Assembly (NCBI RefSeq): GCF_021390395.1
Contig: NZ_JAJUWT010000037.1
Location: 1 to 64,000, forward strand
Reading direction: 5' to 3'
Length of the DNA stretch: 64,000 nt
Source: Saccharothrix sp. S26
Lineage (GTDB): Bacteria; Actinomycetota; Actinomycetes; Mycobacteriales; Pseudonocardiaceae
The notes under the pieces are model-generated. The model saw only the letters and a program-made list of their open reading frames with translations, was not told where the DNA came from and made no database searches. Below, piece after piece: positions 1 to 10,400 of the stretch; positions within the stretch are counted from its first letter, which is position 1; each line of letters opens with the position of its first letter. Made by a program: the position numbers and the translations under genes.

Positions 1-1
1 G

Positions 2-106
2 ATCGCCCGCGTCCTGCAACGCATCCTCGCCCTGACCGCCGCCATCTGGCACAACGACCACACCGGCCAGCCGATCATGCGCTCCCTGACCGCCTACGAC
101 CACTAA
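2..106 (+). CDS. IS982-family transposase, C-terminal fragment
   Basis: Open frame entering from the left edge and ending at a TAA. The 34 visible residues end in the pattern ALTAAIWHNDHTGQP...RSLTAYDH, which I recognise as the conserved C-terminus of actinobacterial IS982-like DDE transposases. The upstream part, including the catalytic residues, lies outside the window, so I cannot tell whether the element is intact. A short less GC-rich stretch after the stop may hold its right end, but no terminal inverted repeat can be confirmed without the left end. It marks the left border of the naphthoquinone locus. Confidence 0.75.
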   Translation: MARVLQRILALTAAIWHNDHTGQPIMRSLTAYDH

Positions 107-323
107 CCCTAGGAATCAATCATCTAGTCCCGACCGGACACCCGCGCCCGCCGCGGCGACCGCCGGCACACCCGCCGGCGCCGCCGCGGCGCGCCAAGTC
201 GGCCCCAAGCCGCCGGCAAGCGGGATGGGTGACGGTACTGGGCGTGTGCCCGGGCGCCGGAGTGGATCCGCTCGGCCGTGCCGGCGAGCCCGCGCGCACC
301 CGCACAGGACCCAGGAGGGCAGC

Positions 324-1351
<1,028 letters not shown>

Positions 1352-1352
1352 A

Positions 1353-1400
1353 CGACCGCGGCCGTCCCCGTCGCCTGCACGACGGGGACGGCCGCGGTCG
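1353..1400. terminator. Bidirectional hairpin terminator between convergent methyltransferases
   Basis: A perfect 20-bp inverted repeat (arms 1353-1372 and 1381-1400) with an 8-base loop lies between two convergent genes. There is no T tract, as is common in actinomycetes. It should serve both strands. Confidence 0.85.
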
Positions 1401-1407
1401 GTGCGGA

Positions 1408-2478
1408 TCAGGCGGTCTTCGTCGCCGACAGGACGCCGGGGATCGGGATGACGTCGCCGGGGATCTCGGCCGGGCTCTTGGCGATCGCCTTGGTCACGGT
1501 GAACCCGCGCTCCTCCAGCCACCGCCGGTAGGTCGACAGCTTCTGCGGCCCGCCCTGGCCCATGGTGGCGCCCAGGAAGAACGACGGGAAGAAGTCGACG
1601 TTGTAGTTGTCGGTGTCCTTGATGTCCTCCGGGTAGACCGGCACCATCACGTGCACCTGCCCGCCCACGTTGAGCGACTTGTGCACGCCGTCGAGGATGC
1701 GGAAGACGTCGTCCTGGTCGAACATGTCCAGGAAGTGCTTGATCAGCACCACGTCGTAGCCCTCGGGGATGCTCTCGAACACGTTGCCGCCGATGAACGT
1801 GCAGTGCTCGGCCACGCCGTTGGCCCGGAAGTTCTCCAGGGCTTCCTGCTCCTTCTCGGGCAGGTCGAACGTCGTCACGCGCAGGCCGGGCGAGGCCTTG
1901 TGCCGGTAGGTGTGGATGGCGCCGAGGCCGGTGTTGCCGGCCAGGTCGAGCACCTGCGCGCCGGCCGGGATGTCGACGTTGTCGAAGAACCACGGGTCGA
2001 TGCGCTCGGTCACCTTGTCCATCAGCGTGGACCACGCCTCGCGCAGGTCCCTGTGCTCGGCCACGGCGCCGTACAGGGTGCCCTCGAACCCGTAGAGCTC
2101 CTTGAGACCCGCCACCGTGCCGGTCCGCACGCTCTCGGTCAGGTAGAACAGCTGCCGCAGCGACACGACCTTGATCAGGTTCATGTAGGCCAGCGCCCGG
2201 TTGAGGTCGGGCGCGGGCACCTCGGCGAGCGCGTCGAGACGGTAGCCGTCGGTCGACGCGTCGTGGGCGATGAAGCCCTCCTTGACCGGCAGGTGCAGCA
2301 GCTGCTCCACGGCGTCGGCCTTGGCGCCCACCACCTTGCCGAGCTCGGCCGCGGTCGCGCCGGGCCGCTCCCGGATCGCGTCGACGAGGCCGAGCTCGAA
2401 GCAGGACAGCAGGTTCATGAACCGCGCCGGCCCCACCATGTACTCACGAAGTCGCGCCAGCGTTGCGTCCGGTGTCAT
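1408..2478 (-). CDS. Second SAM-dependent O-methyltransferase
   Basis: A 356-aa protein of the same two-domain family as the convergent methyltransferase. A winged-helix dimerisation region occupies roughly residues 1-85. The Rossmann SAM motif (VLDLAGNTGLGA, about 176-187) is divergent, with Ala-Gly-Asn-Thr-Gly replacing the usual GGGTG. GAGGGGA precedes the ATG. It lies 43 bp downstream of the AMP-forming ligase on the same strand, so the two are probably one operon reading away from rppA. Likely substrate is a phenolic or quinone intermediate of the naphthoquinone pathway, by context only. The unusual motif I may mean altered SAM contacts. Confidence 0.83.
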   Translation of the reverse strand: MTPDATLARLREYMVGPARFMNLLSCFELGLVDAIRERPGATAAELGKVVGAKADAVEQLLHLPVKEGFIAHDASTDGYRLDALAEVPAPDLNRALAYMNLIKVVSLRQLFYLTESVRTGTVAGLKELYGFEGTLYGAVAEHRDLREAWSTLMDKVTERIDPWFFDNVDIPAGAQVLDLAGNTGLGAIHTYRHKASPGLRVTTFDLPEKEQEALENFRANGVAEHCTFIGGNVFESIPEGYDVVLIKHFLDMFDQDDVFRILDGVHKSLNVGGQVHVMVPVYPEDIKDTDNYNVDFFPSFFLGATMGQGGPQKLSTYRRWLEERGFTVTKAIAKSPAEIPGDVIPIPGVLSATKTA

Positions 2479-2521
2479 CGCGCTGATCCCCTCGAAATTG
2501 GTTGCTTGTCGCGAAAGCTCG

Positions 2522-4105
2522 TCACGCCCGCTTCTCCAGCTGCTCCTGCAGGCGGCGGGACAACTCGATCCGCTGCACCTTCAGCGTGGCGGTGCGGGGC
2601 AGCTCGGCCCGCGGGATCTGGATCGGGTCGGCCAGCTGCGGGAAGTCGGCCACGGCCCGCCGCCACCGCTCCCGGTCCAGCGGCTGGTCGTCGGTGGTGC
2701 AGATGACCGGGATCGCCTCGGACTTCGGACCCGTGACGACGACGAGCTCGCTCAGCTCCGGCAGCCGGCCCAGCAGCAGGTCCTCGACCTCCAGGCTGCT
2801 CTGCACGCCGGGGATCATGTCGACCTCGCGGTCCAGCATGTGCAGGCAGCCGAACTTGGTGCGGTAGCCGACGTCCCCGGTCCGCCACCACTTGCCGTTG
2901 AGGTTCTCCGCGAACCGCTCGTCCTCGCCGTGGTAGTTCTTCGCCACGGCCTTCCAGCTGACCTCGATGAACCCGGGGTTGTCCTTGGACGGCCGCCTGC
3001 CGTCGCGGCTGACCACGCGCACCCGCGCGCAGCCCGGCATGGCGTAGCCGACGCAACGCCCGTCCGCCCGGTGCGCGGAGCCGCGGAAGTAGGGCCTGCC
3101 GACGGCCGGGCCGACCTCGCTCTGCCCGTAGATCTGGAAGAACAGCGGCCTGCGCCGTTCGGAGGACTTGAGCAGCCTGCTGATCGTGCGCGGGTGGATC
3201 GCGTCGAAGGTGGTGCTGAAGTACTTGATGGACGCGAACGGCTTGCGCGGGTCCTCGGCGAGGTGCTCCCAGTCCATCAACGAGTTGGGCAGCACCTCCA
3301 GGAAACCCGGCCGGTACCGGCGCAGCACGTCGGTGACCTCGTCGGGGTCGGCCTTCTTGATGAGCACGACCGGCATCGCCCGCACCAGCGCCAGGGCCAT
3401 CGCCGCGAACATCCGCGAGTGCACGAACGGGATGTGGATCGCGACCGTCTCCCGGTTGCGCATCAACGACAGCAGCCACCGCTGCGGCCGCAGCCGCAGC
3501 TTCATGGTCTGCGGCGTGTGCACGACGAGCTTGGGCAGCCCGGTGGTGCCGGACGTGTGCGTGATCATCGCCGGTTCCTCGGGCACCCGGAACACCGGCC
3601 GCACGCGCGGCGACCCGGCGAGCTCGGCCAGCGACACCGCGCCCGGCCTGCTCCCGGCGACGACGATGATCCCCGCGGTGCGCTCGGCCAGCGGCACGTC
3701 GGCCATCGCGTCGAGCTTGGGCACGTCGGTGAGCAGGTGCGGCCGGTCGAGCCGGTCGAGCAGCGCGCCGACGGTCGGGCCCTTCAGGGCGGGCGACAGC
3801 ATCACCGGGACCGCGCCGATCCGCGACGAGGCGGTGGCGAGCACCCACGCGTCGAAGTTGGCGGTCTTGTAGATCGCGACGTGCTCGGCGGGCCGGACCC
3901 CGGCCGCCCACAGGCGACCCGCCAGGTCGTCCACGTGGCCGGCGAGCTCGGACACGGTCATGCGCCGCCCGGCCTCGGGCAGCACGTCGAGGTCGTGGTC
4001 GAGGGTGAGCAGCGTCGAACCGTTCCTGGCCGCGGCCACGTCCGGCAAGATGCCGGGGTAGAAACCGCGTTTCCACATCGCGTTGTGGATCATGGACCCC
4101 TTCAT
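2522..4105 (-). CDS. AMP-forming ligase of the acyl-CoA synthetase (ANL) superfamily
   Basis: A 527-aa adenylating enzyme. The phosphate-binding loop TSGTTGLPK lies near residues 184-192. YGQSEVGP and TGDVGYRTKFG motifs follow, and the C-terminal catalytic Lys of motif A10 (TATLKVQR) is near residue 509, so both half-reactions look possible. The chosen ATG has AAGGAG 9 bases upstream; a longer frame exists but has no ribosome site. It is divergent from rppA and followed by a methyltransferase. The substrate is not evident. It could activate a carboxylate for amide formation on an aminonaphthoquinone. It could instead resemble CreM/Fur5-type ATP-dependent diazotising enzymes of the same superfamily, but no CreD/CreE-type nitrite genes are visible in this window. 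Confidence 0.85.
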   Translation of the reverse strand: MKGSMIHNAMWKRGFYPGILPDVAAARNGSTLLTLDHDLDVLPEAGRRMTVSELAGHVDDLAGRLWAAGVRPAEHVAIYKTANFDAWVLATASSRIGAVPVMLSPALKGPTVGALLDRLDRPHLLTDVPKLDAMADVPLAERTAGIIVVAGSRPGAVSLAELAGSPRVRPVFRVPEEPAMITHTSGTTGLPKLVVHTPQTMKLRLRPQRWLLSLMRNRETVAIHIPFVHSRMFAAMALALVRAMPVVLIKKADPDEVTDVLRRYRPGFLEVLPNSLMDWEHLAEDPRKPFASIKYFSTTFDAIHPRTISRLLKSSERRRPLFFQIYGQSEVGPAVGRPYFRGSAHRADGRCVGYAMPGCARVRVVSRDGRRPSKDNPGFIEVSWKAVAKNYHGEDERFAENLNGKWWRTGDVGYRTKFGCLHMLDREVDMIPGVQSSLEVEDLLLGRLPELSELVVVTGPKSEAIPVICTTDDQPLDRERWRRAVADFPQLADPIQIPRAELPRTATLKVQRIELSRRLQEQLEKRA

Positions 4106-4543
4106 CCAGAATTGCTCCTTCCGGGTGTTCGACGACGGTCGGGCCGTCACCGGCTCGGCGGAGCGCGAGGGCACGCCGAGGTGTCGCCGCCTCGGACCGC
4201 TTGCGCCGCTGCACGCCTAGCATCGACACCGCGACTTGGCCGGGACTGTGCGGCGGGTTGGCGTCGGCTTGGCGCGACCGGCGGACCGGCTCCCTGATCA
4301 CACCCGCGCGCCGGGCACGACGTGCGCACCCACCACGACGGCGCCCGGCGGTCGTGCCGCGCGCCCGCGAACCCTTGGTGGGCGAGAAGTCCACGCCAAG
4401 CCGATCACAAGCGCCGTGCGGGACAGTGCTGGACGGATGCCCGAGCCGACCCTCGAACCGCGCCGTCGCAGCCCACCGGCTGGCACCGACGGGGCGTCGG
4501 GGTTTCGAGGAACACTCTTACGTGCAGGGGGTTGCGGCCAGAC
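4106..4543. promoter_or_regulatory. Divergent control region between the ligase and rppA
   Basis: This stretch of 438 bp holds no gene I can support; frames crossing it are shadows. It must contain the promoters for the ligase-methyltransferase operon and the rppA operon. I found no convincing -35/-10 pair and no clear set of SARP direct heptamer repeats, although a SARP-type regulator is encoded at the end of the cluster. Confidence 0.5.
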
Positions 4544-5659
4544 ATGCCCATCTTATGCAAGCCGTCGGTGCGCGTGCCGGAGCACGTGATCACCATGGAA
4601 CAGACCCTGGAATTTGCCGAGAGGGTGCATGCCGGGAAGCCGCAGCTCCCGCTGGCGCTTCGACTGATCCAGAACACGGGTGTGCGCAAGCGGCACATCG
4701 TGCAGCCCATCGAGGAGACGTTGCGGCACCCCGGTTTCGAGGAGCGCAACCGCATCTACGAGGTGGAGTCCAAGAAGCGGGTGCCGGAGGTCGTCGAGGA
4801 GGCCCTGGCCAACGCGGGCGTGGTGGCGCACGACATCGACGCGATCATCTACGTCTCGTGCACCGGGTTCCTGATGCCCTCGTTGACCGCGTGGCTGATC
4901 AACACCATGGGCTTCCGGTCCAACACCCGCCAGATCCCGATCGCGCAGCTGGGCTGCGCGGCGGGCGGCGCGGCGATCAGCCGGGCGCACGACTTCTGCA
5001 CGGCTTACCCCGAGGGCAACGTGCTGATCGTGTCGTGCGAGCTGTGCTCGCTGTGCTACCAGCCCGAGGACGACGGCGTCGGCTCGCTGCTGTCGGACGG
5101 GCTGTTCGGCGACGCGGTCGCGGCGGCCGTGGTGCGCGGCAGCGGTGGCACCGGCGTGGCGCTGGAGCGCAACGCCTCGTACCTCATCCCGAACACCGAG
5201 GACTGGATCTCCTACGCCGTGCGCTCCACGGGCTTCCACTTCCAGCTCGACCGGCGGGTGCCGGGCACGATGGAACCGCTGGCGCCCGTGCTGCGCGAGC
5301 TGGCCACCGACCACGGCTGGGACATCGGCGACCTCGACTTCTACATCATCCACGCCGGCGGGCCGCGGATCCTGGACGACCTGAGCAAGTACCTCGGCGT
5401 CGACCGCACCGCGTTCCGGCACAGCTGGGCCACCCTCACCGAGCACGGCAACATCGCCAGCGCCGTCGTCCTGGACGCGCTGCGCCGCCTGTTCGAGGAG
5501 GACGAGCCGCTGCCCGGCGCCACCGGCGTGATCGCGGGCTTCGGGCCCGGCATCACCGCCGAGATGGCGGTGGGCCGGTGGGCCGTCGACCCGTCGACGT
5601 TGCACCCCGAGCGGGAGTTCGCGCACGAGGCAGGGAGGCAAGCGACATGGACGGCCTGA
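4544..5659 (+). CDS. rppA: 1,3,6,8-Tetrahydroxynaphthalene synthase (type III PKS)
   Basis: Chalcone-synthase-fold polyketide synthase that condenses five malonyl-CoA into 1,3,6,8-tetrahydroxynaphthalene (THN), which oxidises to flaviolin. From this start the catalytic triad falls at Cys138 (QLGCAAGG), His270 (IIHAGGPR) and Asn303 (HGNIAS), the same numbering I recall for Streptomyces griseus RppA. N-terminal and mid-protein similarity is also high (VPEHVITM, YVSCTGF, EDWISYAVR). Length, 371 aa, is normal. The ATG follows a GGGGG-rich stretch. The stop overlaps the cupin ATG by 13 bp, indicating translational coupling. The C-terminus lacks the Ala-rich tail of some homologues. Confidence 0.95.
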   Translation: MPILCKPSVRVPEHVITMEQTLEFAERVHAGKPQLPLALRLIQNTGVRKRHIVQPIEETLRHPGFEERNRIYEVESKKRVPEVVEEALANAGVVAHDIDAIIYVSCTGFLMPSLTAWLINTMGFRSNTRQIPIAQLGCAAGGAAISRAHDFCTAYPEGNVLIVSCELCSLCYQPEDDGVGSLLSDGLFGDAVAAAVVRGSGGTGVALERNASYLIPNTEDWISYAVRSTGFHFQLDRRVPGTMEPLAPVLRELATDHGWDIGDLDFYIIHAGGPRILDDLSKYLGVDRTAFRHSWATLTEHGNIASAVVLDALRRLFEEDEPLPGATGVIAGFGPGITAEMAVGRWAVDPSTLHPEREFAHEAGRQATWTA

Positions 5660-6213
5660 TCGTCCCACCGGGTGGGGGTCGGCGGCTGACCACGAAGGCG
5701 CAGGACGTCACCTTCAAGGTCACCGGGGCGCACGGCTCCACCGCGTCGATCTTCGAGGTGGTGGTCCCGCCCGGGTTCGACGTCGGCGCGCACGTCCACG
5801 AGCGCACCGGTGAGTTCTTCTACGTCCTCGAAGGCGAACTCGACCTGCTGGCGTTCGAGCCCGTCGAGCGCAAGGGCGACCGGTGGGACGAGTGGGAGGC
5901 GCCCGACGGCCGCCGGTTCGTGCGCGGGGGCGTCGGCGCGTCCATGTTCGTCCCGACCGGGTGCCCGCACGCGTTCCGCAACTCGACCGACAAGCCGGCG
6001 CGGATGCTGTTCCAGAGCTCACCCGCGCCCGACCACGAGCGGTACTTCGAGGAGATCTGCGAGATCTTCGCGGCGGGCTCGGACGGCGTGGACCCCGAAG
6101 CCGTGCAACGGCTGCGCGACCGCTACGACGTCAAGCAGATCACGCCGCTGCGCTACGAGCCGCCGTCGTCCGCCCGCACCAACGGCAACCTGACGTCGGT
6201 GAGCGGGAGGTGA
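5647..6213 (+). CDS. Cupin monooxygenase, probable THN-to-flaviolin oxidase (MomA-like)
   Basis: A 188-aa single-domain cupin. Metal ligands are visible as His49, His51 and Glu56 (AHVHERTGE) and His108 (GCPHAF). Cupin proteins encoded next to RppA, such as MomA, oxidise THN to the quinone flaviolin; the assignment here rests on that precedent plus gene order. The start overlaps the end of rppA and the stop overlaps the next gene, so the three genes form a tightly coupled operon. No signal peptide is present, so it should be cytosolic. Confidence 0.85.
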   Translation: MDGLIVPPGGGRRLTTKAQDVTFKVTGAHGSTASIFEVVVPPGFDVGAHVHERTGEFFYVLEGELDLLAFEPVERKGDRWDEWEAPDGRRFVRGGVGASMFVPTGCPHAFRNSTDKPARMLFQSSPAPDHERYFEEICEIFAAGSDGVDPEAVQRLRDRYDVKQITPLRYEPPSSARTNGNLTSVSGR

Positions 6214-6218
6214 CCGCG

Positions 6219-7358
6219 GTGGAACCCGTGCCGCTGGTCAAGGCGAGCCTCGGTGAGCGGGAGCTGGCCGCCGTCGCGGAGGTGTTCGCCTCCGCGTGGC
6301 AGGCGGGCCAGGGCCCGAAGGGCAAGGCGCTGGAAGCCGAGCTGATCGCGCGCTACGGCGTCGGTGACGCCGTGGCGCTGAACAACTGCGGCTCGGCGCT
6401 GCACCTGGCCCTGCTCGCGCTCGGCGTGCAGCCGGGTGACGAGGTGATCGTGGCCGACTACTCGTTCCCCGCGCCGGCCCACGCGGTGCACTACGTCGGC
6501 GCGACCCCGGTGTTCGCCGACGTGCGCGCCGACACCGGCACCGTGGACCCGGAGGCGGTGCGCGACCTCATCGGGCCGCGCACCGTCGGCGTGATCGCGG
6601 TGGACACGGTGGGCCTGCCCGCCGACTACGCCGAGCTGGAGGCGATCACCGAGCGGCACGGGCTGTTCCTCGTCGAGGACGCCGCGTGCGCCGTCGGTGC
6701 GACCTACCGGGGACGCGAGGCGGGCGCGCTGGCGCCGGTGGCGTGCCTGTCGTTCCACGGGCGCAAGGGCATCACCAGCGGCGAGGGCGGCGCGCTGCTC
6801 GCCACCGACCCGGCGGTCGCCGCGCACGCGAGGCTGCGGTCGTCGTTCGGCATCGGCAGCATCTTCGACCAGGCCAAGGTCGTCGGCCTGCCGATCCCGG
6901 AGTTCCACGAGATCGGCTACAACTACAAGCTGTCCGACATCGCGGCGGCGATCCTGCTGGTGCAGCTGAGCCGGATCGGCGAGCTGCTGGACCGCAGGCG
7001 CGCGGTCGCGGCGCGCTACGCCGAGCTGCTGGCCGACGAGGAGCTCGTCACGCTGCCGCACGTGCCGGAGGACCGCACGCACGCCTGGCAGTCGTTCCTG
7101 CTGACGCTGGACCCCGGCGTGGACCGCGCGGCGGTCGCCGCCGACCTGCGCGGCCAGGGGATCGGCTGCGGGCACGGCACGTGGGCGAGCCACCTGCAGC
7201 CGGTGTACGAGGCGAAGCAGCAGTGCCCGACCTCGGCGGACCTGTTCCAGCGCCAGCTCGCCATCCCGATGCACGCGGAGCTGCGCATGGACCAGGTGGA
7301 ACGGGTGGTGGGCGCGTTGCGCACCGCGCTGCGCGCCCACGCCTCGGCCCGGGTCTGA
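6219..7358 (+). CDS. DegT/DnrJ/EryC1-family PLP aminotransferase
   Basis: A 379-aa fold-type I aminotransferase. Lys183 in SFHGRKGITSGEGG is the Schiff-base lysine, and Asp154 (VEDAACAVG) should bind the pyridine nitrogen. This family usually transaminates ketosugars, but no sugar-nucleotide genes are present. In furaquinocin-type pathways a PLP aminotransferase aminates flaviolin to 8-amino-flaviolin (established for that group). The rppA-cupin-aminotransferase order suggests the same here. The GTG chosen has GGGAGG 8 bases upstream; another in-frame GTG overlaps the cupin stop directly. A long hairpin follows the gene. Confidence 0.82.
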   Translation: MEPVPLVKASLGERELAAVAEVFASAWQAGQGPKGKALEAELIARYGVGDAVALNNCGSALHLALLALGVQPGDEVIVADYSFPAPAHAVHYVGATPVFADVRADTGTVDPEAVRDLIGPRTVGVIAVDTVGLPADYAELEAITERHGLFLVEDAACAVGATYRGREAGALAPVACLSFHGRKGITSGEGGALLATDPAVAAHARLRSSFGIGSIFDQAKVVGLPIPEFHEIGYNYKLSDIAAAILLVQLSRIGELLDRRRAVAARYAELLADEELVTLPHVPEDRTHAWQSFLLTLDPGVDRAAVAADLRGQGIGCGHGTWASHLQPVYEAKQQCPTSADLFQRQLAIPMHAELRMDQVERVVGALRTALRAHASARV

Positions 7359-7364
7359 CCCGCT

Positions 7365-7401
7365 CGGTGTCCGTGCCCGCACGTCACGGGCACGGACACC
7401 G
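7365..7401. terminator. Convergent hairpin terminator
   Basis: A perfect 15-bp stem (7365-7379 with 7387-7401) and a 7-base loop separate the aminotransferase from the convergent SARP regulator. It is placed to end transcripts on both strands. Confidence 0.85.
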
Positions 7402-7410
7402 CAGGGCCGC

Positions 7411-10400
7411 TCAGCCGCAGGGCGCGGCCTCGAACCGGTGGGCCGGCTCGACCGCGTCACGCACCCTGGCCAACCACGGCAGCGCGCCCATCCGCCGGGC
7501 CACGTCGGTGGCCACGGCGAGGTCGGCCAGGGCCGCGTCCGGGTCGCCCAGGGCCAGCGCCGCCTCCGCGGTGAAGTAGGCCACCGGCCCGCTGACCACC
7601 AGGTCCGGCGCGGAGCACGCCAGGTGGCGGTAGGGCAGCAGCTGGGCCCGCCACCGCGCCACCAGGTCGGTCTCGCCCAGGCGTGCCGCGGCCAGGAGCG
7701 CCCAGCAGCGGGCGTAGAGCCACAGGTGGTCCTCCTCCGGCCCGCGCGGGAACCGGTGCAGGGCGATCCGGGCGTCCCGCGCCAGCCCGGCGTCGACCAG
7801 CGCCATCACCAGGATCGCCTGCAACGCGGGCCGGCCCGACGACTCCGCGGCGGAGCGCAGCTCGTCGACCAGGTGCTGCCCGCCGCCGGTGAGGTGCGCC
7901 GCCTCCCAGCGCTGGAGCACGCGGTTGAACCTCGCGTCGTCCCAGGACGCCCTGGCGCACCGGTCGTAGGTCGTCCGGCTCACCTCGTCGGCCTCGGCCC
8001 ACCGGCCGTCGAGCAGGAGCAGCCCGGCGCGCGCCCAGCCCAGCCGCGTGCGCAGCGACGGGCTCTCCGCGTGCTCGGCCGCGAGCTCCAGCTCGGCGGC
8101 GGCCTCGTGGACGCGGCCCAGGACGACCAGCGCCTGCGCGCGCAACCGTCGTGCCCGCGCCTGCGCCAGGGGCGGCAGGTCGGGCAGCGCCAGCAGCTCG
8201 GCGACGGCTCGCAGGCGTTGGTCGAGGTGGTCGGGACCGCTGAGCGCCACCGCCCGCAGGTGCAGGAGGGTGGCCGACTCCGCGTTGCCGGTCGAGGCCC
8301 CGGCCAGCGCCAGCGCCTCGTCCGACATCGCGGCCCGCCCGGCCGGATCTTCGTCGTGGCGGCGGGCGACGGCCAGGCAGGCCAGCAGGCGACCCCGCTG
8401 CGCCGGGTCCACCACGTGCGGCAGCGCGCGTTCGATGACGCCGACGAGCCGGTCGTCGACCTCGCCGCGACCGTCCGGGCACAGGTCCAGCTCGCTCACG
8501 GCCGCGACCGCCGTGGCGACCAGCCGAGCCGTGTCCGGCGTGCCCGGCGCGGACAGGATCTCCTCCATCGCCCGGGTGAACACCCGCAGGCCGTCGCGGA
8601 AGTTCTCCGCCCGGTACAGCGAAGCGCCCAGGCCGATCAGCAGGGAGTGCCGGTCGAGGTCCTCCTGCTCGGCCAGGTCCGCGGCGGCCAGGGCCTGCCG
8701 CCACAGCCGCGCGGCGTCACCGGGGAGCGTGGCCTCGGCGACGCGGGCGGGGCCGGTGGTCGCGTCGAGCTGGGCCGCCGGCGGCCGGTGGCGGGCGATC
8801 CCGGCGGCCGTCTCCCCGCCGCCGGTCCACACCCGGGCCGCCGCCGCGCCGATCCGCCGGCGCACCAGGGCCCGGCGCATCCGCCCGGTCGTCTCGTACA
8901 GCGTCTCGGCGGCCAGGGCGTGGGTGAAGCGGAACCAGCCCAGCCGCTGGTCGTCCTCCACCACCAGCCCCGCCTCGATCGCGCGGTCGAGGGACTCCAA
9001 CGCCTCCTCGACCTCGACCGAGGCCGCCTGGGCGACGATCTCGACGTCGAAGTGCCTGCCCGCGACGGCGGCCACGGACAGCAGCTCGGCCGTGCCGCGG
9101 GGCAGTCGGGCGACGCGCCGCGACACCACCTCGCGCACCGGCGTCGGCACCGGGTGGGGCTCGTCCAGGCCCTGGTCGGCGGCCGACAGCTTGATCAGCT
9201 CCCGCAGGAAGAACGGGTTGCCCTCGCTGCGCGACCACAGCGCCTGCGCGGTGTGCCCGCCGACCTCCCGGCGCAGCACGGTGCTCGCCAACGTCCGGGT
9301 CTCGTGCACGTCGAGGCCGGTGAGCCGGATCCGCGTCACGTCCGCGCGGGCCAGTGCGGCCAGCGTCCCGGCCAGCGCCGCCGCCTCGTCCGACCGGTAG
9401 GCCACGACCAGCAGGAGCCTGCTCGTCGGCGCCGACTCGGCCAGGTGCGCCAGCAGCCGCAGCGAGCCCGGGTCCGCCCGGTGCACGTGGTCGAGCAGGA
9501 CCACCAGCGGCACGGTGTCCGACACCTCGCCGAGGTAGCGCACGACCGCCTCGAACCGCCGCAGGTCCGAGCCGGGGTCGTCGCCCCGCCGCCGGTCCTC
9601 GTCCAGCAGCTCGGCCACCGCCGCCGGCACGGGCACGTGCGGGAAGCAGGTGGCCGCGCCGCGCAGCACCTGTTCCCACAACCACAACGGTGGCGCGTCC
9701 ACGTGCTCCGGGCCCGTGCCCCAGAGCACCGGCGCGCCCACCCGGTCGGCGAACCGGCGCAGCAGGCTGGTCTTGCCGATCTCCGGCTCGCCGCACACCG
9801 TCACCACCCGGCGTCGCCCGGCCGTCGCCGCGGCCAGCGCGTCGGCCAACTGCCGCAACTCCGCCTCACGGCCGACGAACACCTCACCGTCCGGGGCCGG
9901 CGTCGGCGGCGCGCCGGTCACGCGGACCTGCGGCACGACCGCTGCTCCGCCTTCCACCCGCGTGGCCGGGATGGTCGGTGTCGCGGGCTTTTGCGCGACC
10001 GGTGCCGAGGTGGGCGTGGATGCGGGTGTCGCCGCTGTGGCCGGTGGTGTCGCGGTGGCGGTGGTGAGGGTCGGCGTGGCCGGGGTCGGTGTGGTCGAGG
10101 TGGTCTGGGCCGGTTGCCAGTCCAGGCTCGGCGACTGGTTCAGGATCTCGTGCTCCAGCTGCTTGAGCGCGGGGCGCGGGTCGACGCCCAGCTCCTCCGC
10201 CAGCCGCGACTGGATGGTCCGCAGCACGGTCAGCGCGTCGGCCTGCCGACCGGCCCGGTACAGCGCCAGGGTCAGCAGTTCGCACCCGTATTCGCGCAGC
10301 GGGTGGGCCTGCACGAACGCTTCCAATTCGGCGACCGCGACCTCGTGCGCGCCGACCGCGAGCAGCGCGGCGCAGCGCGCCTCGACAACTGATAATCGCA

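Noticed and set aside
4106-4543. SARP direct-repeat binding sites before rppA
   Set aside because: Scattered TCGA-containing words occur but not as regular 11- or 22-bp-spaced heptamers.
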